Positions 16,554 through 25,704 of a stretch of DNA of 64,000 nucleotides are shown piece by piece. The notes beneath the pieces were generated by a model. That model made no database searches and was not told where the DNA came from. It saw only the letters and a program-made list of their open reading frames with translations. Source of the stretch: Proteiniborus sp. MB09-C3 (GTDB lineage: Bacteria > Bacillota > Clostridia > Tissierellales > Proteiniboraceae); the NCBI RefSeq assembly GCF_030263895.1, contig NZ_CP127161.1:992001-1056000 (forward strand), read 5' to 3'. The number at the start of each line of letters is the position of its first letter. The first letter of the stretch is position 1. The translations under genes were made by a program, and so were the position numbers.

Positions 16554-17549
16554 ATGCCAGATGTATTTACACATATATTATGTGGCTATGATACAATACA
16601 GGGCTTGGATCAAAGTCTGAGGACAGAAATATTAAAAAAAGAAAAGCTCTTTAATTTGGGCTGCCAAGGACCCGATATGTTTTTTTACAATGATTTCATT
16701 CCTACTGCAAAGGGAAAGAGAGGCCCTAAGTTCGGTAGAATGATGCATAGGGAAAAAACAGGGGACTTTTTAGTAGAAAGCATAGATTATATAAAGGAAA
16801 AAAGAAATAATAAGGCTGAATTTTATTTGCTATTCACTTATATATGTGGACTAATATGCCATTTCAGTTTAGATAGAAAGGCACATCCATATATATATTA
16901 TTTTTCAGGAAAGCATGAAAAAGATAAGCCCGAGACACGGAAATATGGAGGCTATCATAAAAGACTTGAATTAATGATAGATACAATATTGATGAAGGAA
17001 AGAAAAAATTTAGAGAGCTTTAAGCATCAGATATATGAGGAAATAGATGTAGGACAATCTCTTCCAAAAAGCATTATTGACTATTATGTCTATACATTAA
17101 GCAAGATATATGCTCCTAAGGAAATTATAAATTTCATTAATGATTCCTATAAAGACATGAAAACAGTTCTTAAGCTTGCTCATGACCCGTCAGGAATAAA
17201 AAAAGGCCTGATGAAGTTTATTGATAAAATTGCAAAGGATGATATAGAATACAGTACTCTTATATATCCAAGAAAAGTTGATAATAGACATGATTATATG
17301 AATACTAAACACAGCTTTTGGAATCACCCATGTGATAAATCTGAAGTATATTCTAAAAGCTTTTATGATGTATATGATATTGCAGTAAAGGAAAGCCTGG
17401 AAATGATTAAAACAGCCATTAAGTATTTAGAAAATAAAATTTCTATAGACAGCTTAAGAAAGGTTCTACCTAACATTTCCTATATTACAGGTAAAGACAC
17501 TAATGTCCCTTGTGAGATTATATATTATAAACCTATATTTGAAGCGTAA
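16554..17549 (+). CDS. Zinc-dependent phospholipase C family protein
   Basis: The 331-residue protein begins MPDVFTHILCGYD and has NLGCQGPDMFFY, GLICHFSLDRKAHPYI and GGYHKRLE. This is the histidine/aspartate pattern of the Zn_dep_PLPC family, whose founding members (Bacillus cereus and Clostridium perfringens enzymes) hydrolyse phospholipids with three zinc ions. No secretion signal is visible, so it is probably intracellular and its substrate is unknown. The ATG at 16554 was chosen because GGGAG lies 8 nt upstream; an in-frame GTG 15 bp earlier falls inside that site. Confidence 0.85.
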   Translation: MPDVFTHILCGYDTIQGLDQSLRTEILKKEKLFNLGCQGPDMFFYNDFIPTAKGKRGPKFGRMMHREKTGDFLVESIDYIKEKRNNKAEFYLLFTYICGLICHFSLDRKAHPYIYYFSGKHEKDKPETRKYGGYHKRLELMIDTILMKERKNLESFKHQIYEEIDVGQSLPKSIIDYYVYTLSKIYAPKEIINFINDSYKDMKTVLKLAHDPSGIKKGLMKFIDKIAKDDIEYSTLIYPRKVDNRHDYMNTKHSFWNHPCDKSEVYSKSFYDVYDIAVKESLEMIKTAIKYLENKISIDSLRKVLPNISYITGKDTNVPCEIIYYKPIFEA

Positions 17550-17656
17550 TTAATCATAACTATGATAAACATCACAGATTTTTGTGAGCCTTTTCATGTA
17601 TTATTATAGTTGTTCAGTTATAATTAAAGCATAATAAAATGAAAGGGCGTGCAAAA

Positions 17657-18400
17657 ATGGCAATTAGAAAAATAATGCATATAGATGAAGAAAAATGTGT
17701 TGGATGTGGCCTATGCACAAAAGGATGTGCAGAAAGTGCCATTAAAATAGTCAATGGAAAGGCAAAGCTAATATCTGAAAATTTATGTGATGGTTTAGGA
17801 AAATGTATTGGTCATTGTCCAATGGGTGCTATTGAAATAATCGAAAGAGAAGCAGAGGAATTTGATGAAGAGGTAGCAGCAAAACATCTAGAAGGTCTAA
17901 GCCAAAAGCAGGCTCCTATAGATAAGCACTACGGAGGAGGATGTCCTGGAAGCAGGGCTATGGCTATTCAAAGAAATGAAAAAGGTGAGACTTCAACTTC
18001 AATATCCACAGATGATATTGAAATAAAGATAAAACCACAACTGTCACAGTGGCCTGTTCAGCTGAAGCTGGTTCCAGAAAAAGCCTCATATTTTGATGGC
18101 AAGGAGCTGTTAGTAACTGCGGATTGTGTTCCTTTTGCATATCCAAATTATCATCTAGATTTACTTAAAAACAAATCAGTAGTTATTGGCTGCCCAAAGC
18201 TTGATGATGTAAATTATTATGTTGAAAAGCTGACTAATATTATATCCTATAATCAAATAACAGGAATTACAGTAGCCCATATGGAGGTCCCTTGCTGCAA
18301 TGGTATAGTTATGGCAGTAGGTGAAGCAGTAAAAAGGGCAGGAAAAGATATAAAGGTGAATAAAGTTAAAATACTGATTAATGGTGAGAAGGAGAGCTAA
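17657..18400 (+). CDS. Two-cluster ferredoxin with a C-terminal domain of unknown function
   Basis: The 247-residue protein begins with a 2[4Fe-4S] domain: CVGCGLCTKGC is a regular cluster motif, while the second, LCDGLGKCIGHCP, has the longer C-X5-C-X3-C spacing seen in one ferredoxin-like family. The C-terminal half (about 120-247) contains conserved cysteines (VTADCVPFAY, VIGCPKLDD, VPCCNGI), suggesting another metal or cluster site. It is a probable cytoplasmic electron carrier whose partner is unknown. The start at 17657 has AAAGGG 9-10 nt upstream; an ATG 18 bp earlier would lie over that site. Confidence 0.87.
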   Translation: MAIRKIMHIDEEKCVGCGLCTKGCAESAIKIVNGKAKLISENLCDGLGKCIGHCPMGAIEIIEREAEEFDEEVAAKHLEGLSQKQAPIDKHYGGGCPGSRAMAIQRNEKGETSTSISTDDIEIKIKPQLSQWPVQLKLVPEKASYFDGKELLVTADCVPFAYPNYHLDLLKNKSVVIGCPKLDDVNYYVEKLTNIISYNQITGITVAHMEVPCCNGIVMAVGEAVKRAGKDIKVNKVKILINGEKES

Positions 18401-18419
18401 ATACTCTCTTTTCTTTTTG
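18390..18419 (+). terminator. Terminator after the ferredoxin gene
   Basis: GGAGAG and CTCTCT form a short stem that includes the stop codon, followed by a long T-rich run. Confidence 0.65.
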
Positions 18420-18474
18420 TCAGGGAAGTATGATATAATTAGATAAAAATTTGCAATCAAGTGGGGGTAAATAT

Positions 18475-18870
18475 ATGCTTAAAGAATTTAAAAAATTTGC
18501 AATGAGAGGAAATGTAGTTGATTTAGCAGTAGGGGTCATTATTGGAGGTGCCTTTGGAAAAATCGTAACTTCTCTTGTAAATGATGTAATTATGCCTTTA
18601 TTAGGACTTATATTAGGGGGCATAAATTTTTCAGAAGACAAACTGTTATTGAGAAAAGCAATAGAAGGAAAAGATGCGCTTTATCTACATTATGGACAAT
18701 TTCTCCAATCAGTTTTAGACTTCTTGATTATATCTTTTTCAATATTTCTTTTTATTAAGGCTATAAATTCATTTAAGAAAAAGGAAGAGGAAAAGCCAAA
18801 GCCTGCAGAACCAACTAAGGAAGAAGTTTTACTTACTGAAATCAGAGATTTATTAAAGGAAAGAAGATAG
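18475..18870 (+). CDS. mscL: Large-conductance mechanosensitive channel
   Basis: The 131-residue protein starts [31 protein letters not shown], an almost canonical MscL amphipathic helix and first transmembrane helix. A second helix follows near 72-95 and a charged C-terminal bundle ends in [12 protein letters not shown]. It forms a pore that opens under membrane tension to release solutes in hypo-osmotic shock. The start follows GGGGGT. An extended -10 (TGATATAAT, 18431-18439) lies upstream. Confidence 0.96.
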   Translation: MLKEFKKFAMRGNVVDLAVGVIIGGAFGKIVTSLVNDVIMPLLGLILGGINFSEDKLLLRKAIEGKDALYLHYGQFLQSVLDFLIISFSIFLFIKAINSFKKKEEEKPKPAEPTKEEVLLTEIRDLLKERR

Positions 18871-19200
18871 ATTCATTAATTCTTAAAAATGAGCTTCAAA
18901 GATTTATCTATTGAAACTGTAAACTAATGATTTTCTATAAATATAGAAATTAGAGAATTATAATTAAAGTTGTACACATTAATAATGGGCTTTGTGGATA
19001 TCTGCATGAGTTTTTTTAAAAAAATGTGGATATTATTCTATAAAAAAGTATAAAAAAGTCTTAAATTGTAATACAATTTTAACTTTTTAATATTTCGTAA
19101 TATGTTATAATTTTGATAAACAATTGTTTAATTCTAACAGTATTAAATTTGAAAGCAACTGTAATTTTAGTTTTTATAAAGCTGAAAGTAGGTGTTCATA
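18871..19200 (+). other. Intergenic region before the LCP gene
   Basis: No gene is visible. It contains a palindrome, AAATTGTA-A-TACAATTT (19063-19079), and a TATAAT-like -10 near 19106-19111, which may belong to the promoter of the next gene. Nothing else is recognisable. Confidence 0.4.
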
Positions 19201-20199
19201 TTGAAGCATTTTTTAAAGATATTTTCTATTGCTTTTATTTGCTTTTTATTAGCTGTAGGTGCAGGCGTATATACGTACTCTAAAATATATGTGCCTTCAG
19301 AAGAGCAGGATGATATAGGCCAAAGTGATAAAGACGGTGATGGAGATAATAGCTCAAAAAATGAGGAGCCTAAGGATCCCTTCCAAAAAGCCATAGCCTC
19401 TAGCAAGAGAGTGAACTTTTTACTCATGGGCATGGAAGGGCCTAGATCTGATACAATGATATTTGCTAGCTATGATCCTAAAGAAAAAAAGGTAGATATG
19501 ATATCTATTCCTAGGGACACTTATTACTACACTAAAGGATATGAGAATGCGGATGTTAGGAAAATAAACGCAGTATATGGGAGAAGTAAAACAGAGGGAA
19601 GTAAAAAAGCAGTAGAAGAAATTTTGGGACAAGTACCTGTTCATCATTACATTATGATAGATTATAAGGGTGTGGAGGCGATTGTAAACTCCATTGGCGG
19701 CGTTGAAGTAGATGTACCTTTTCATATGGAATATTTTGATCCAAAGGACGTACCACCTTTACGTATAGATATACCAAAAGGAAAGCAATTGTTAAAAGGC
19801 GAGCAGGCAGTAAAATTTTTAAGGTTTAGGCACAATAACGATATGACTGTAGGATATCCTGACGGAGACTTAGGAAGAATAAGGGCACAACAGCAATTCC
19901 TAAAATCCGCCATCAAAAAATCCCTAAGTCTTAAAATTATAAACGTAGTAAATACAGCCTTTGATCATGTAAAAACCGATGTTAAATTGACAGAAGCACT
20001 AGGCTATGCTGCTGGTTTAATAGGATTTGATGCAGATAATATTTCTATGATCACGTTGCCAGGGAAAGATGAATATAGGACATACAATAAAGTTAAATTA
20101 TCCTATTTCATACATGATCCCGACAAAATAAAAGAACTGATGATGGGAATTTACAACGTGCAGGAGGAAGTTATTGAAGAAAATAAAAATAATGATTAG
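19201..20199 (+). CDS. LytR-CpsA-Psr (LCP) family cell-wall glycopolymer transferase
   Basis: The protein (332 residues) has an N-terminal membrane anchor (about 4-25), an acidic linker (about 35-65) and the LCP domain with PRSDTMI, SIPRDTYY, VDYPF-like DVPFHMEYFD and LRFRHNN. The conserved Asp and Arg residues bind the pyrophosphate of a lipid-linked polymer. LCP enzymes attach teichoic acids or capsule to peptidoglycan on the outer face of the membrane. The TTG at 19201 was chosen because AGGTG lies about 7 nt upstream; an in-frame GTG at 19192 overlaps that site. Confidence 0.93.
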   Translation: MKHFLKIFSIAFICFLLAVGAGVYTYSKIYVPSEEQDDIGQSDKDGDGDNSSKNEEPKDPFQKAIASSKRVNFLLMGMEGPRSDTMIFASYDPKEKKVDMISIPRDTYYYTKGYENADVRKINAVYGRSKTEGSKKAVEEILGQVPVHHYIMIDYKGVEAIVNSIGGVEVDVPFHMEYFDPKDVPPLRIDIPKGKQLLKGEQAVKFLRFRHNNDMTVGYPDGDLGRIRAQQQFLKSAIKKSLSLKIINVVNTAFDHVKTDVKLTEALGYAAGLIGFDADNISMITLPGKDEYRTYNKVKLSYFIHDPDKIKELMMGIYNVQEEVIEENKNND

Positions 20200-20216
20200 G
20201 AATGAAATTATTAACC

Positions 20217-20256
20217 AATCTTAATATCTGCCCGTCAGGATAAGAATTAAGATTTT
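20217..20256 (+). terminator. Possible terminator after the LCP gene
   Basis: AATCTTAAT (20217-20225) and ATTAAGATT (20246-20254) form a stem with a 20-nt loop region, followed by TT only. It is weaker than the next hairpin. Confidence 0.45.
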
Positions 20257-20325
20257 ACCCATTAGTCGTGTTTAGAACGACCTATCATCTAAATAAAGTG
20301 AGAAATCTTGAACTAATATACAAGT

Positions 20326-20352
20326 AAAAGCCTGCAAAGCTGCAGGCTTTTA
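20326..20352. terminator. Bidirectional terminator between the LCP gene and murC
   Basis: AAAGCCTGCA-AAGC-TGCAGGCTTT is a perfect 10-bp stem between convergent genes. Confidence 0.85.
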
Positions 20353-20376
20353 TACTCAATATATAACGGACTCTCA

Positions 20377-21762
20377 TTATTTATTAGTAAGAAGCATTTC
20401 TCCAACTATATATATATCTCCTGCTCCCATAGTTACTATGATATCATCCTTGGATGCATTATTTCTAATATAGTTGCTTATCTCTTCAAAGGTTCCTAAG
20501 TACTCAGCATCAACTCCATTTTTAACCAACTCATTGACTAAATCCCTCGAGTGAATCATTCCAGTGTCCTTCTCCCTAGCAGCGTATATATCCGCAATTA
20601 TAACCTTGTCAGCATCAGAGAACGAATCAGCAAATTCCTTAAGCAGTGCTTTAGTTCTTGTATAAGTATGAGGTTGGAATGCGCAAATTATTTTACCTTT
20701 AGAAGAATTTCTTAGTGCAGATAATGTAGCCCTAATTGCAGTTGGATGGTGGGCATAGTCATCTATAATTATGGCTTCTCCTAGCTTTCCCTTGTACTCC
20801 TGCCTTCTATGAGTTCCAGTATATTTAGCTATTGAATCAATAATAGAATCCATTGGAACTTTACATATATGAGCTGTAGCTATTGCAGCTAGTGCATTAT
20901 ATACATTATGAATTCCTATTGTACTCAATGAAATATCATAAGCTTCCTCGTTATTTACCATTAGTTTAAAAGAAGGAAGTCCTCTATTATTAAATGTGAT
21001 ATCAGTAGCTTTATAATTGGAATCATTGTCAATTCCAAATGTAACTACATTGCATTTAGCGTTTTTAACAGCTTCTCTAACATTTTTATCATCATTGTTT
21101 GCAACAATATATCCACCCTTAGGTATTAACTTTACAAAATCTGAAAAGGTGTTAATGATATGAGTTAAGTCCTTATAATAATCTAAATGATCTGCATCTA
21201 TGTTCAAAATAACACCTATGGTAGCGTGAAACTTCAATATATTCCCTTTATATTCGCATGCTTCTGTGAGGAGCACCTCACCATTACCTATTTTTACATT
21301 GCCGCCTATTTGATCTAATTCTCCACCTAATAGAATTGTAGGATCTAAAAGAGAATCATTAAATATTACAGACATCATTCCCGTAGTTGTAGTCTTACCA
21401 TGAGTACCAGATACAGCAATTGAATTTTTATATAGCTTCATCAACTGACCTAGAAAAGTACCCCTATCTACAGTTGTTATATTTTTATTAAAGGCTTCCA
21501 GTAGCTCAGGGTTATCCTTACTTATTGCATCAGTATAAACTACTAAATCAGCATCTCCTATATTATCTTTATTATGACCTATATTTACTACAGCACCCTT
21601 ACTTTCCAGCTTTTTCAAGATAGAAGAAGGCTTCATATCAGAACCAGAAACTCTGTATCCATTTTCTATAAGTATTTCAGCTAGCCCACTCATACTTATT
21701 CCACCAATACCAATAAAATGAACATGGGAAAAGCTATGGTTATGTATATTAAAAGAAAACAT
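20377..21762 (-). CDS. murC: UDP-N-acetylmuramate-L-alanine ligase
   Basis: The protein (461 residues) has HFIGIGGISMSGLAEIL at its N-terminus and the ATP-binding SGTHGKTTTTGM. It also has the DDYAHHPTAI motif typical of MurC, and AFQPHTYTRTK. It adds the first L-alanine to UDP-MurNAc in peptidoglycan synthesis. The start at 21762 has AGGAGG 7 nt upstream; an ATG 18 bp earlier lies over or ahead of this site and is less likely. It is transcribed away from spoVG. Confidence 0.97.
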   Translation of the reverse strand: MFSFNIHNHSFSHVHFIGIGGISMSGLAEILIENGYRVSGSDMKPSSILKKLESKGAVVNIGHNKDNIGDADLVVYTDAISKDNPELLEAFNKNITTVDRGTFLGQLMKLYKNSIAVSGTHGKTTTTGMMSVIFNDSLLDPTILLGGELDQIGGNVKIGNGEVLLTEACEYKGNILKFHATIGVILNIDADHLDYYKDLTHIINTFSDFVKLIPKGGYIVANNDDKNVREAVKNAKCNVVTFGIDNDSNYKATDITFNNRGLPSFKLMVNNEEAYDISLSTIGIHNVYNALAAIATAHICKVPMDSIIDSIAKYTGTHRRQEYKGKLGEAIIIDDYAHHPTAIRATLSALRNSSKGKIICAFQPHTYTRTKALLKEFADSFSDADKVIIADIYAAREKDTGMIHSRDLVNELVKNGVDAEYLGTFEEISNYIRNNASKDDIIVTMGAGDIYIVGEMLLTNK

Positions 21763-22241
21763 TATATTACCTCCTGACAAGGAATAACATGATTATTCAT
21801 ATTATTGCCAACAATTATACTATTATTATCATATTCTAAGATAATTCCTCTTGATACAGTGATGATTATACCACATCAATAACTTTTAAAAAAGGAAATA
21901 ATTTATAATATTAAATATTTGATTATTGTGTGAATAAAGCTATTCATAAGGTGGAATAATATTCATGTTTAATAGGTATAATGTGGAAATCCATATATGT
22001 CTTGGCAATTATTTGTTAAGGAATATATGCACTAAAAATGATTATATCCTATTATTACTTAATATAACACAATAGTAGTGGATAAAAAATCATAAAAAAT
22101 AACCAAATATTAGTATATGGGTATAAGAATACAAAAATTCATTATTTTTTGTTTAAAAAGAAGGAATTACCAAAAAGATAGAGAATATTATTGTTAATTA
22201 CGAAATCAGGTTCAGAGACCCCGTGGGAAGGTGGTGAATTC
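21763..22241. other. Divergent intergenic region between murC and spoVG
   Basis: A 479-bp A+T-rich region without a convincing gene. It must contain the murC promoter (several TATAAT-like words on the minus strand, none with a good -35) and holds the sigma-H-type spoVG promoter at 22160-22186. Confidence 0.5.
22160..22186 (+). promoter_or_regulatory. Candidate sigma-H promoter of spoVG
   Basis: GAAGGAATT and AGAAT are separated by 13 bp, fitting the sigma-H pattern (RWAGGANNT, spacer, HGAAT). Bacillus subtilis spoVG is the classic sigma-H gene with the same layout. Confidence 0.65.
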
Positions 22242-22502
22242 ATGAAGGTAACAGACGTAAGAGTCAGAAAAGTTAACAATGAGGGAAAAATGAAAGCTAT
22301 AGTTTCAGTTACATTCGATGATGAATTTGTAGTACATGACATTAAGATTATAGAAGGGCAGAATGGATTATTTATTGCTATGCCTAGTAGAAAGATGGCT
22401 GATGGGGAGTTTAGGGATATAGCTCATCCAATTAATTCAGAGACAAGAAATGCTATACAAGAAGCAGTTTTTGCTGAGTACGAAAAAGCAATGATTGAGT
22501 AA
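22242..22502 (+). CDS. spoVG: Septation/sporulation regulator SpoVG
   Basis: The 86-residue protein matches SpoVG along its length: [32 protein letters not shown] and FIAMPSRKM. SpoVG is a small nucleic-acid-binding protein that affects asymmetric septation and, in several Firmicutes, other regulons. The start at 22242 follows AAGGTGG. It is monocistronic, with a sigma-H-like promoter and its own terminator, and lies just ahead of glmU as in Bacillus. Confidence 0.97.
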   Translation: MKVTDVRVRKVNNEGKMKAIVSVTFDDEFVVHDIKIIEGQNGLFIAMPSRKMADGEFRDIAHPINSETRNAIQEAVFAEYEKAMIE

Positions 22503-22505
22503 ATT

Positions 22506-22536
22506 AAAGGGTCGTTAGACCCTTTTTACTTTTTTG
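22506..22536 (+). terminator. Terminator after spoVG
   Basis: AAAGGGTC-GTTA-GACCCTTT with a following T-rich run. Confidence 0.9.
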
Positions 22537-22724
22537 CAAATAAGTATATATAATACTGTATACATATTTTATATATTATCTTGTATTTTTATATGCAAAA
22601 TAGTATATTATTATTGGTAGCTAATAAACGATTTTACTTAAATAGATGAATTAGAAGGCATAAAATAGCTAAATATTATCTATATAGTACTAGTATAACA
22701 TAATAGCTAAGAGGAGAGTGAAAT

Positions 22725-24101
22725 ATGATTTTTTCTATTATACTTGCAGCAGGAGAAGGTACGAGAATGAAATCGAAGCTTCCAAAGGTTATGCATAAAA
22801 TCTGTGGGAAGCCATTATTAAGTCATGTAATAAATACTGCTAAAGCCTCTGGTATAGATAAAAACATAGTTATAGTAGGTAATGGCAGTGACCTTGTGCA
22901 GAAGGGCATTGAAGAAGAAGTATTTTTTGTAGAACAACCTATAGGAGAAGGGGTACCGTATGGAACTGGATTTGCTGTTATGCAGGCCAAAGACTATATA
23001 GAAGATGACAGCCATGTTATTATTTTATATGGTGATACTCCCCTAATTACTAGTGAAACAATAAATAACACTATTGAGTTTCATAAAAAAGGCAATTATG
23101 AGGCAACCGTTTTAAGTGCTGATTTTGATGACCCTACAGGCTATGGAAGAATAATAAGAGACAGTAACGGAAATGTAACCAGCATAGTTGAACATAAAGA
23201 TGCAAGTGAGGAAGAAAGAAATATTAAAGAAATCAATTCAGGAATTTATTGCTTTAATGGTAAGAGTTTAAAGCTGGCATTAGATAGATTAGACAGTAAT
23301 AATGCTCAAAATGAATATTATATTACGGATGCAATAAAAATACTTAATGATTTAGGATTAAAGGTTGGAGGATATAAAATCCTAGATAAGGAAGAAATTT
23401 TTGGAATAAATTCTAGAATACAGCTTGCTGAGGCTGAAAAAGTCATGAGAAAAAGAATTAATAATGCTCATATGGCTAATGGAGTCACTATTATAAATCC
23501 TGATAATACTTATATTGATGCAGATGTGAAAATAGAAAGAGACACTATAATATATCCTGGTGTTATTATTGAAGGCAAGAGCAATATTGGAGAGGATTGT
23601 ATCATAGGACAGAACAGTAGAATTGTAGATAGTCATGTAGGAAATGAAGTAGACATTCAGATATCAACAATTTTGGAAAGTAAAATAGGAGATAATGCAC
23701 ATATTGGTCCTTATGCATATCTTAGACCGAATAGCGAGATTGGAAAGAATGTAAAAATAGGGGACTTTGTAGAGGTTAAAAATTCAAAGATAGAAGATAA
23801 TTCAAAAGCTTCTCACCTTTCATACATTGGCGATGCATATGTAGGAAAAGGTGTTAATATAGGCTGCGGAGTAGTATTTGTAAACTATGATGGCAAGGAA
23901 AAGCATAAGACAATAGTACAGGATAATGCCTTTATAGGGTGTAATACTAATCTTGTATCGCCTGTAGAAGTAGAAGAAGGAGCTTATATTGCAGCAGGCT
24001 CTACTATCACAGAAAGAGTACCAAAGGAAAGTCTTTCTATAGCAAGAGCTAGGCAAGTAAATAAAGAGGGTTGGGTTAAAAAGAAAGGTTTAAAAAAATA
24101 A
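22725..24101 (+). CDS. glmU: Bifunctional N-acetylglucosamine-1-phosphate uridyltransferase / glucosamine-1-phosphate acetyltransferase
   Basis: The 458-residue protein has a pyrophosphorylase domain (about 1-228) with LAAGEGTRMKSKLPKVMHK, and a left-handed beta-helix acetyltransferase domain (about 250-450) with YLRPNSEIG, KIGDFVEVKNS and the catalytic HLSYIGDA. It makes UDP-GlcNAc in two steps for peptidoglycan. The start follows AGAGGAG. prs starts 14 bp after its stop, so the two are co-transcribed. Confidence 0.98.
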   Translation: MIFSIILAAGEGTRMKSKLPKVMHKICGKPLLSHVINTAKASGIDKNIVIVGNGSDLVQKGIEEEVFFVEQPIGEGVPYGTGFAVMQAKDYIEDDSHVIILYGDTPLITSETINNTIEFHKKGNYEATVLSADFDDPTGYGRIIRDSNGNVTSIVEHKDASEEERNIKEINSGIYCFNGKSLKLALDRLDSNNAQNEYYITDAIKILNDLGLKVGGYKILDKEEIFGINSRIQLAEAEKVMRKRINNAHMANGVTIINPDNTYIDADVKIERDTIIYPGVIIEGKSNIGEDCIIGQNSRIVDSHVGNEVDIQISTILESKIGDNAHIGPYAYLRPNSEIGKNVKIGDFVEVKNSKIEDNSKASHLSYIGDAYVGKGVNIGCGVVFVNYDGKEKHKTIVQDNAFIGCNTNLVSPVEVEEGAYIAAGSTITERVPKESLSIARARQVNKEGWVKKKGLKK

Positions 24102-24114
24102 AGGAGGCTTATAA

Positions 24115-25062
24115 ATGAACATTAGTGGAAGAGACTTAAAGATTTTCACGGGCAATGCGAATAAGGAGCTAGCAGAAAGAATATGCACTGAGCTCGGTGA
24201 AACTTTAGGAAACAGTGAGGTTGGTGTATTCAGTGACGGAGAAATTTCTGTGAATATAGGTGAAACGGTAAGAGGATATGATGTATTCGTTATTCAGCCT
24301 ACATGTCCGCCTGTAAATGAAAGTTTGATGGAGCTTTTAATAATGATTGATGCACTTAAAAGAGCCTCTGCTGGTAGAATAAATGCTGTAGTTCCTTACT
24401 ATGGATATGCAAGACAAGATAGAAAGGCTAAAGCAAGAGACCCTATAACAGCTAAGCTTGTCGCTGATCTTCTTGAAGTATCTGGACCAGATAGAATAAT
24501 AACTATGGATCTGCATGCTGCTCAGATACAGGGATATTTTGACATACCAGTTGACCATCTGCTAGGAGGACCTATACTTGCACAATACTGCAAGAAAAAC
24601 TTAGTAGGTGATACAGTCATAGTATCACCTGATGTTGGTGGCGTTCAAAGAGCAAGGAACTTTGCTAGTATTTTAGACTTACCTATTGCAATTATTGAAA
24701 AGAGAAGGCCAAAGGCAAATGTGTCAGAGGTTATGAATGTAATAGGAGATATTGAAGGAAAAGATGCTATAATAGTTGACGATATTATTGATACAGCTGG
24801 TTCTATGACTAAGGCTGCAAGTGTATTAAAAGATTTTGGAGCTAAGAGAGTTTTTGCATGCTGTACTCATGCAGTATTATCAGGCCCTGCTATTGAGAGA
24901 ATACAAAATTCTGTTATAGAGAAACTAGTGGTTACAGATACAATTCCATTAACAGAGGAAAAGAAAATAGATAAAATAGAAGTAGTATCAGTGGCATCTA
25001 TTATAGCAGAGGCAATAAGAAGAATATACAGAAATGAGTCCGTTAGCAGAATATTCGATTAG
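24115..25062 (+). CDS. prs: Ribose-phosphate pyrophosphokinase
   Basis: The 315-residue protein is a standard class I PRPP synthase: [19 protein letters not shown] (ATP binding), [18 protein letters not shown] and the PRPP loop [10 protein letters not shown]. It makes PRPP from ribose-5-phosphate and ATP for nucleotide, histidine and tryptophan synthesis. It follows glmU by 14 bp, behind AAAGGAGG, and pth comes 22 bp later. Confidence 0.98.
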   Translation: MNISGRDLKIFTGNANKELAERICTELGETLGNSEVGVFSDGEISVNIGETVRGYDVFVIQPTCPPVNESLMELLIMIDALKRASAGRINAVVPYYGYARQDRKAKARDPITAKLVADLLEVSGPDRIITMDLHAAQIQGYFDIPVDHLLGGPILAQYCKKNLVGDTVIVSPDVGGVQRARNFASILDLPIAIIEKRRPKANVSEVMNVIGDIEGKDAIIVDDIIDTAGSMTKAASVLKDFGAKRVFACCTHAVLSGPAIERIQNSVIEKLVVTDTIPLTEEKKIDKIEVVSVASIIAEAIRRIYRNESVSRIFD

Positions 25063-25083
25063 ACTCATAAAGGAGTTGGTTGT

Positions 25084-25665
25084 TTGTATGCAGTAATAGG
25101 GCTGGGCAACCCTGGCAGTAAATATAAAGGAACCAGACATAATGTGGGTTTCGATACAATAGACTGTATTGCCCAGAGAAATAATGTAAAGATTACTAAG
25201 ATCAAGTTCAAAGCAGTGTATGGAGAGACACAAATAGGCGGCGAAAAGGTACTGCTGGTAAAGCCACAGACTTATATGAATAGAAGTGGAGAAAGCGTTT
25301 TAGAAGTATATAATTTCTTTAAGATACCACTAGAAAATATTATTGTGATATTAGATGATGTAGACATAAAATTTGGCTCACTAAGGATAAGGACAAAAGG
25401 AAGTGCAGGCACTCATAATGGGATGAAATCTATCATATACCTGCTTCAAAGTGATAATTTTCCAAGGGTTAAAATTGGCGTAGGTAAACCTAATGAGCAT
25501 CAGGATTTAGCAGATTTTGTACTAAGCGGTTTCTCGAAGGATGATAGAATATGTGTAGACAGTACTATTGAACAAGCTGCCAAAGCAGTTGAAAAGATTA
25601 TCACAAATGGTATAAATACTGCAATGAATGAGTTTAATATAAATATTGATAGCCCAGGCATATAA
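25084..25665 (+). CDS. pth: Peptidyl-tRNA hydrolase
   Basis: The 193-residue protein has GLGNPGSKYKGTRHNVGF, which includes the catalytic histidine, then KPQTYMNRSGESV and DDVDIKFG. It releases tRNA from peptidyl-tRNA dropped by the ribosome. The start is TTG at 25084 behind AAAGGAG; the nearby ATG at 25088 is out of frame. A strong hairpin spans the stop codon before mfd. Confidence 0.97.
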   Translation: MYAVIGLGNPGSKYKGTRHNVGFDTIDCIAQRNNVKITKIKFKAVYGETQIGGEKVLLVKPQTYMNRSGESVLEVYNFFKIPLENIIVILDDVDIKFGSLRIRTKGSAGTHNGMKSIIYLLQSDNFPRVKIGVGKPNEHQDLADFVLSGFSKDDRICVDSTIEQAAKAVEKIITNGINTAMNEFNINIDSPGI

Positions 25666-25676
25666 AGCCTGGGCTA
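25650..25676 (+). repeat. Hairpin over the pth stop codon
   Basis: TAGCCCAGGC and GCCTGGGCTA form a perfect 10-bp stem. There is no T-run, so it is more likely an RNA-processing or attenuating element between pth and mfd than a full terminator. Confidence 0.6.
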
Positions 25677-25704
25677 CAGGTGTTTTAGCTAAGGAGCTGG
25701 TTTT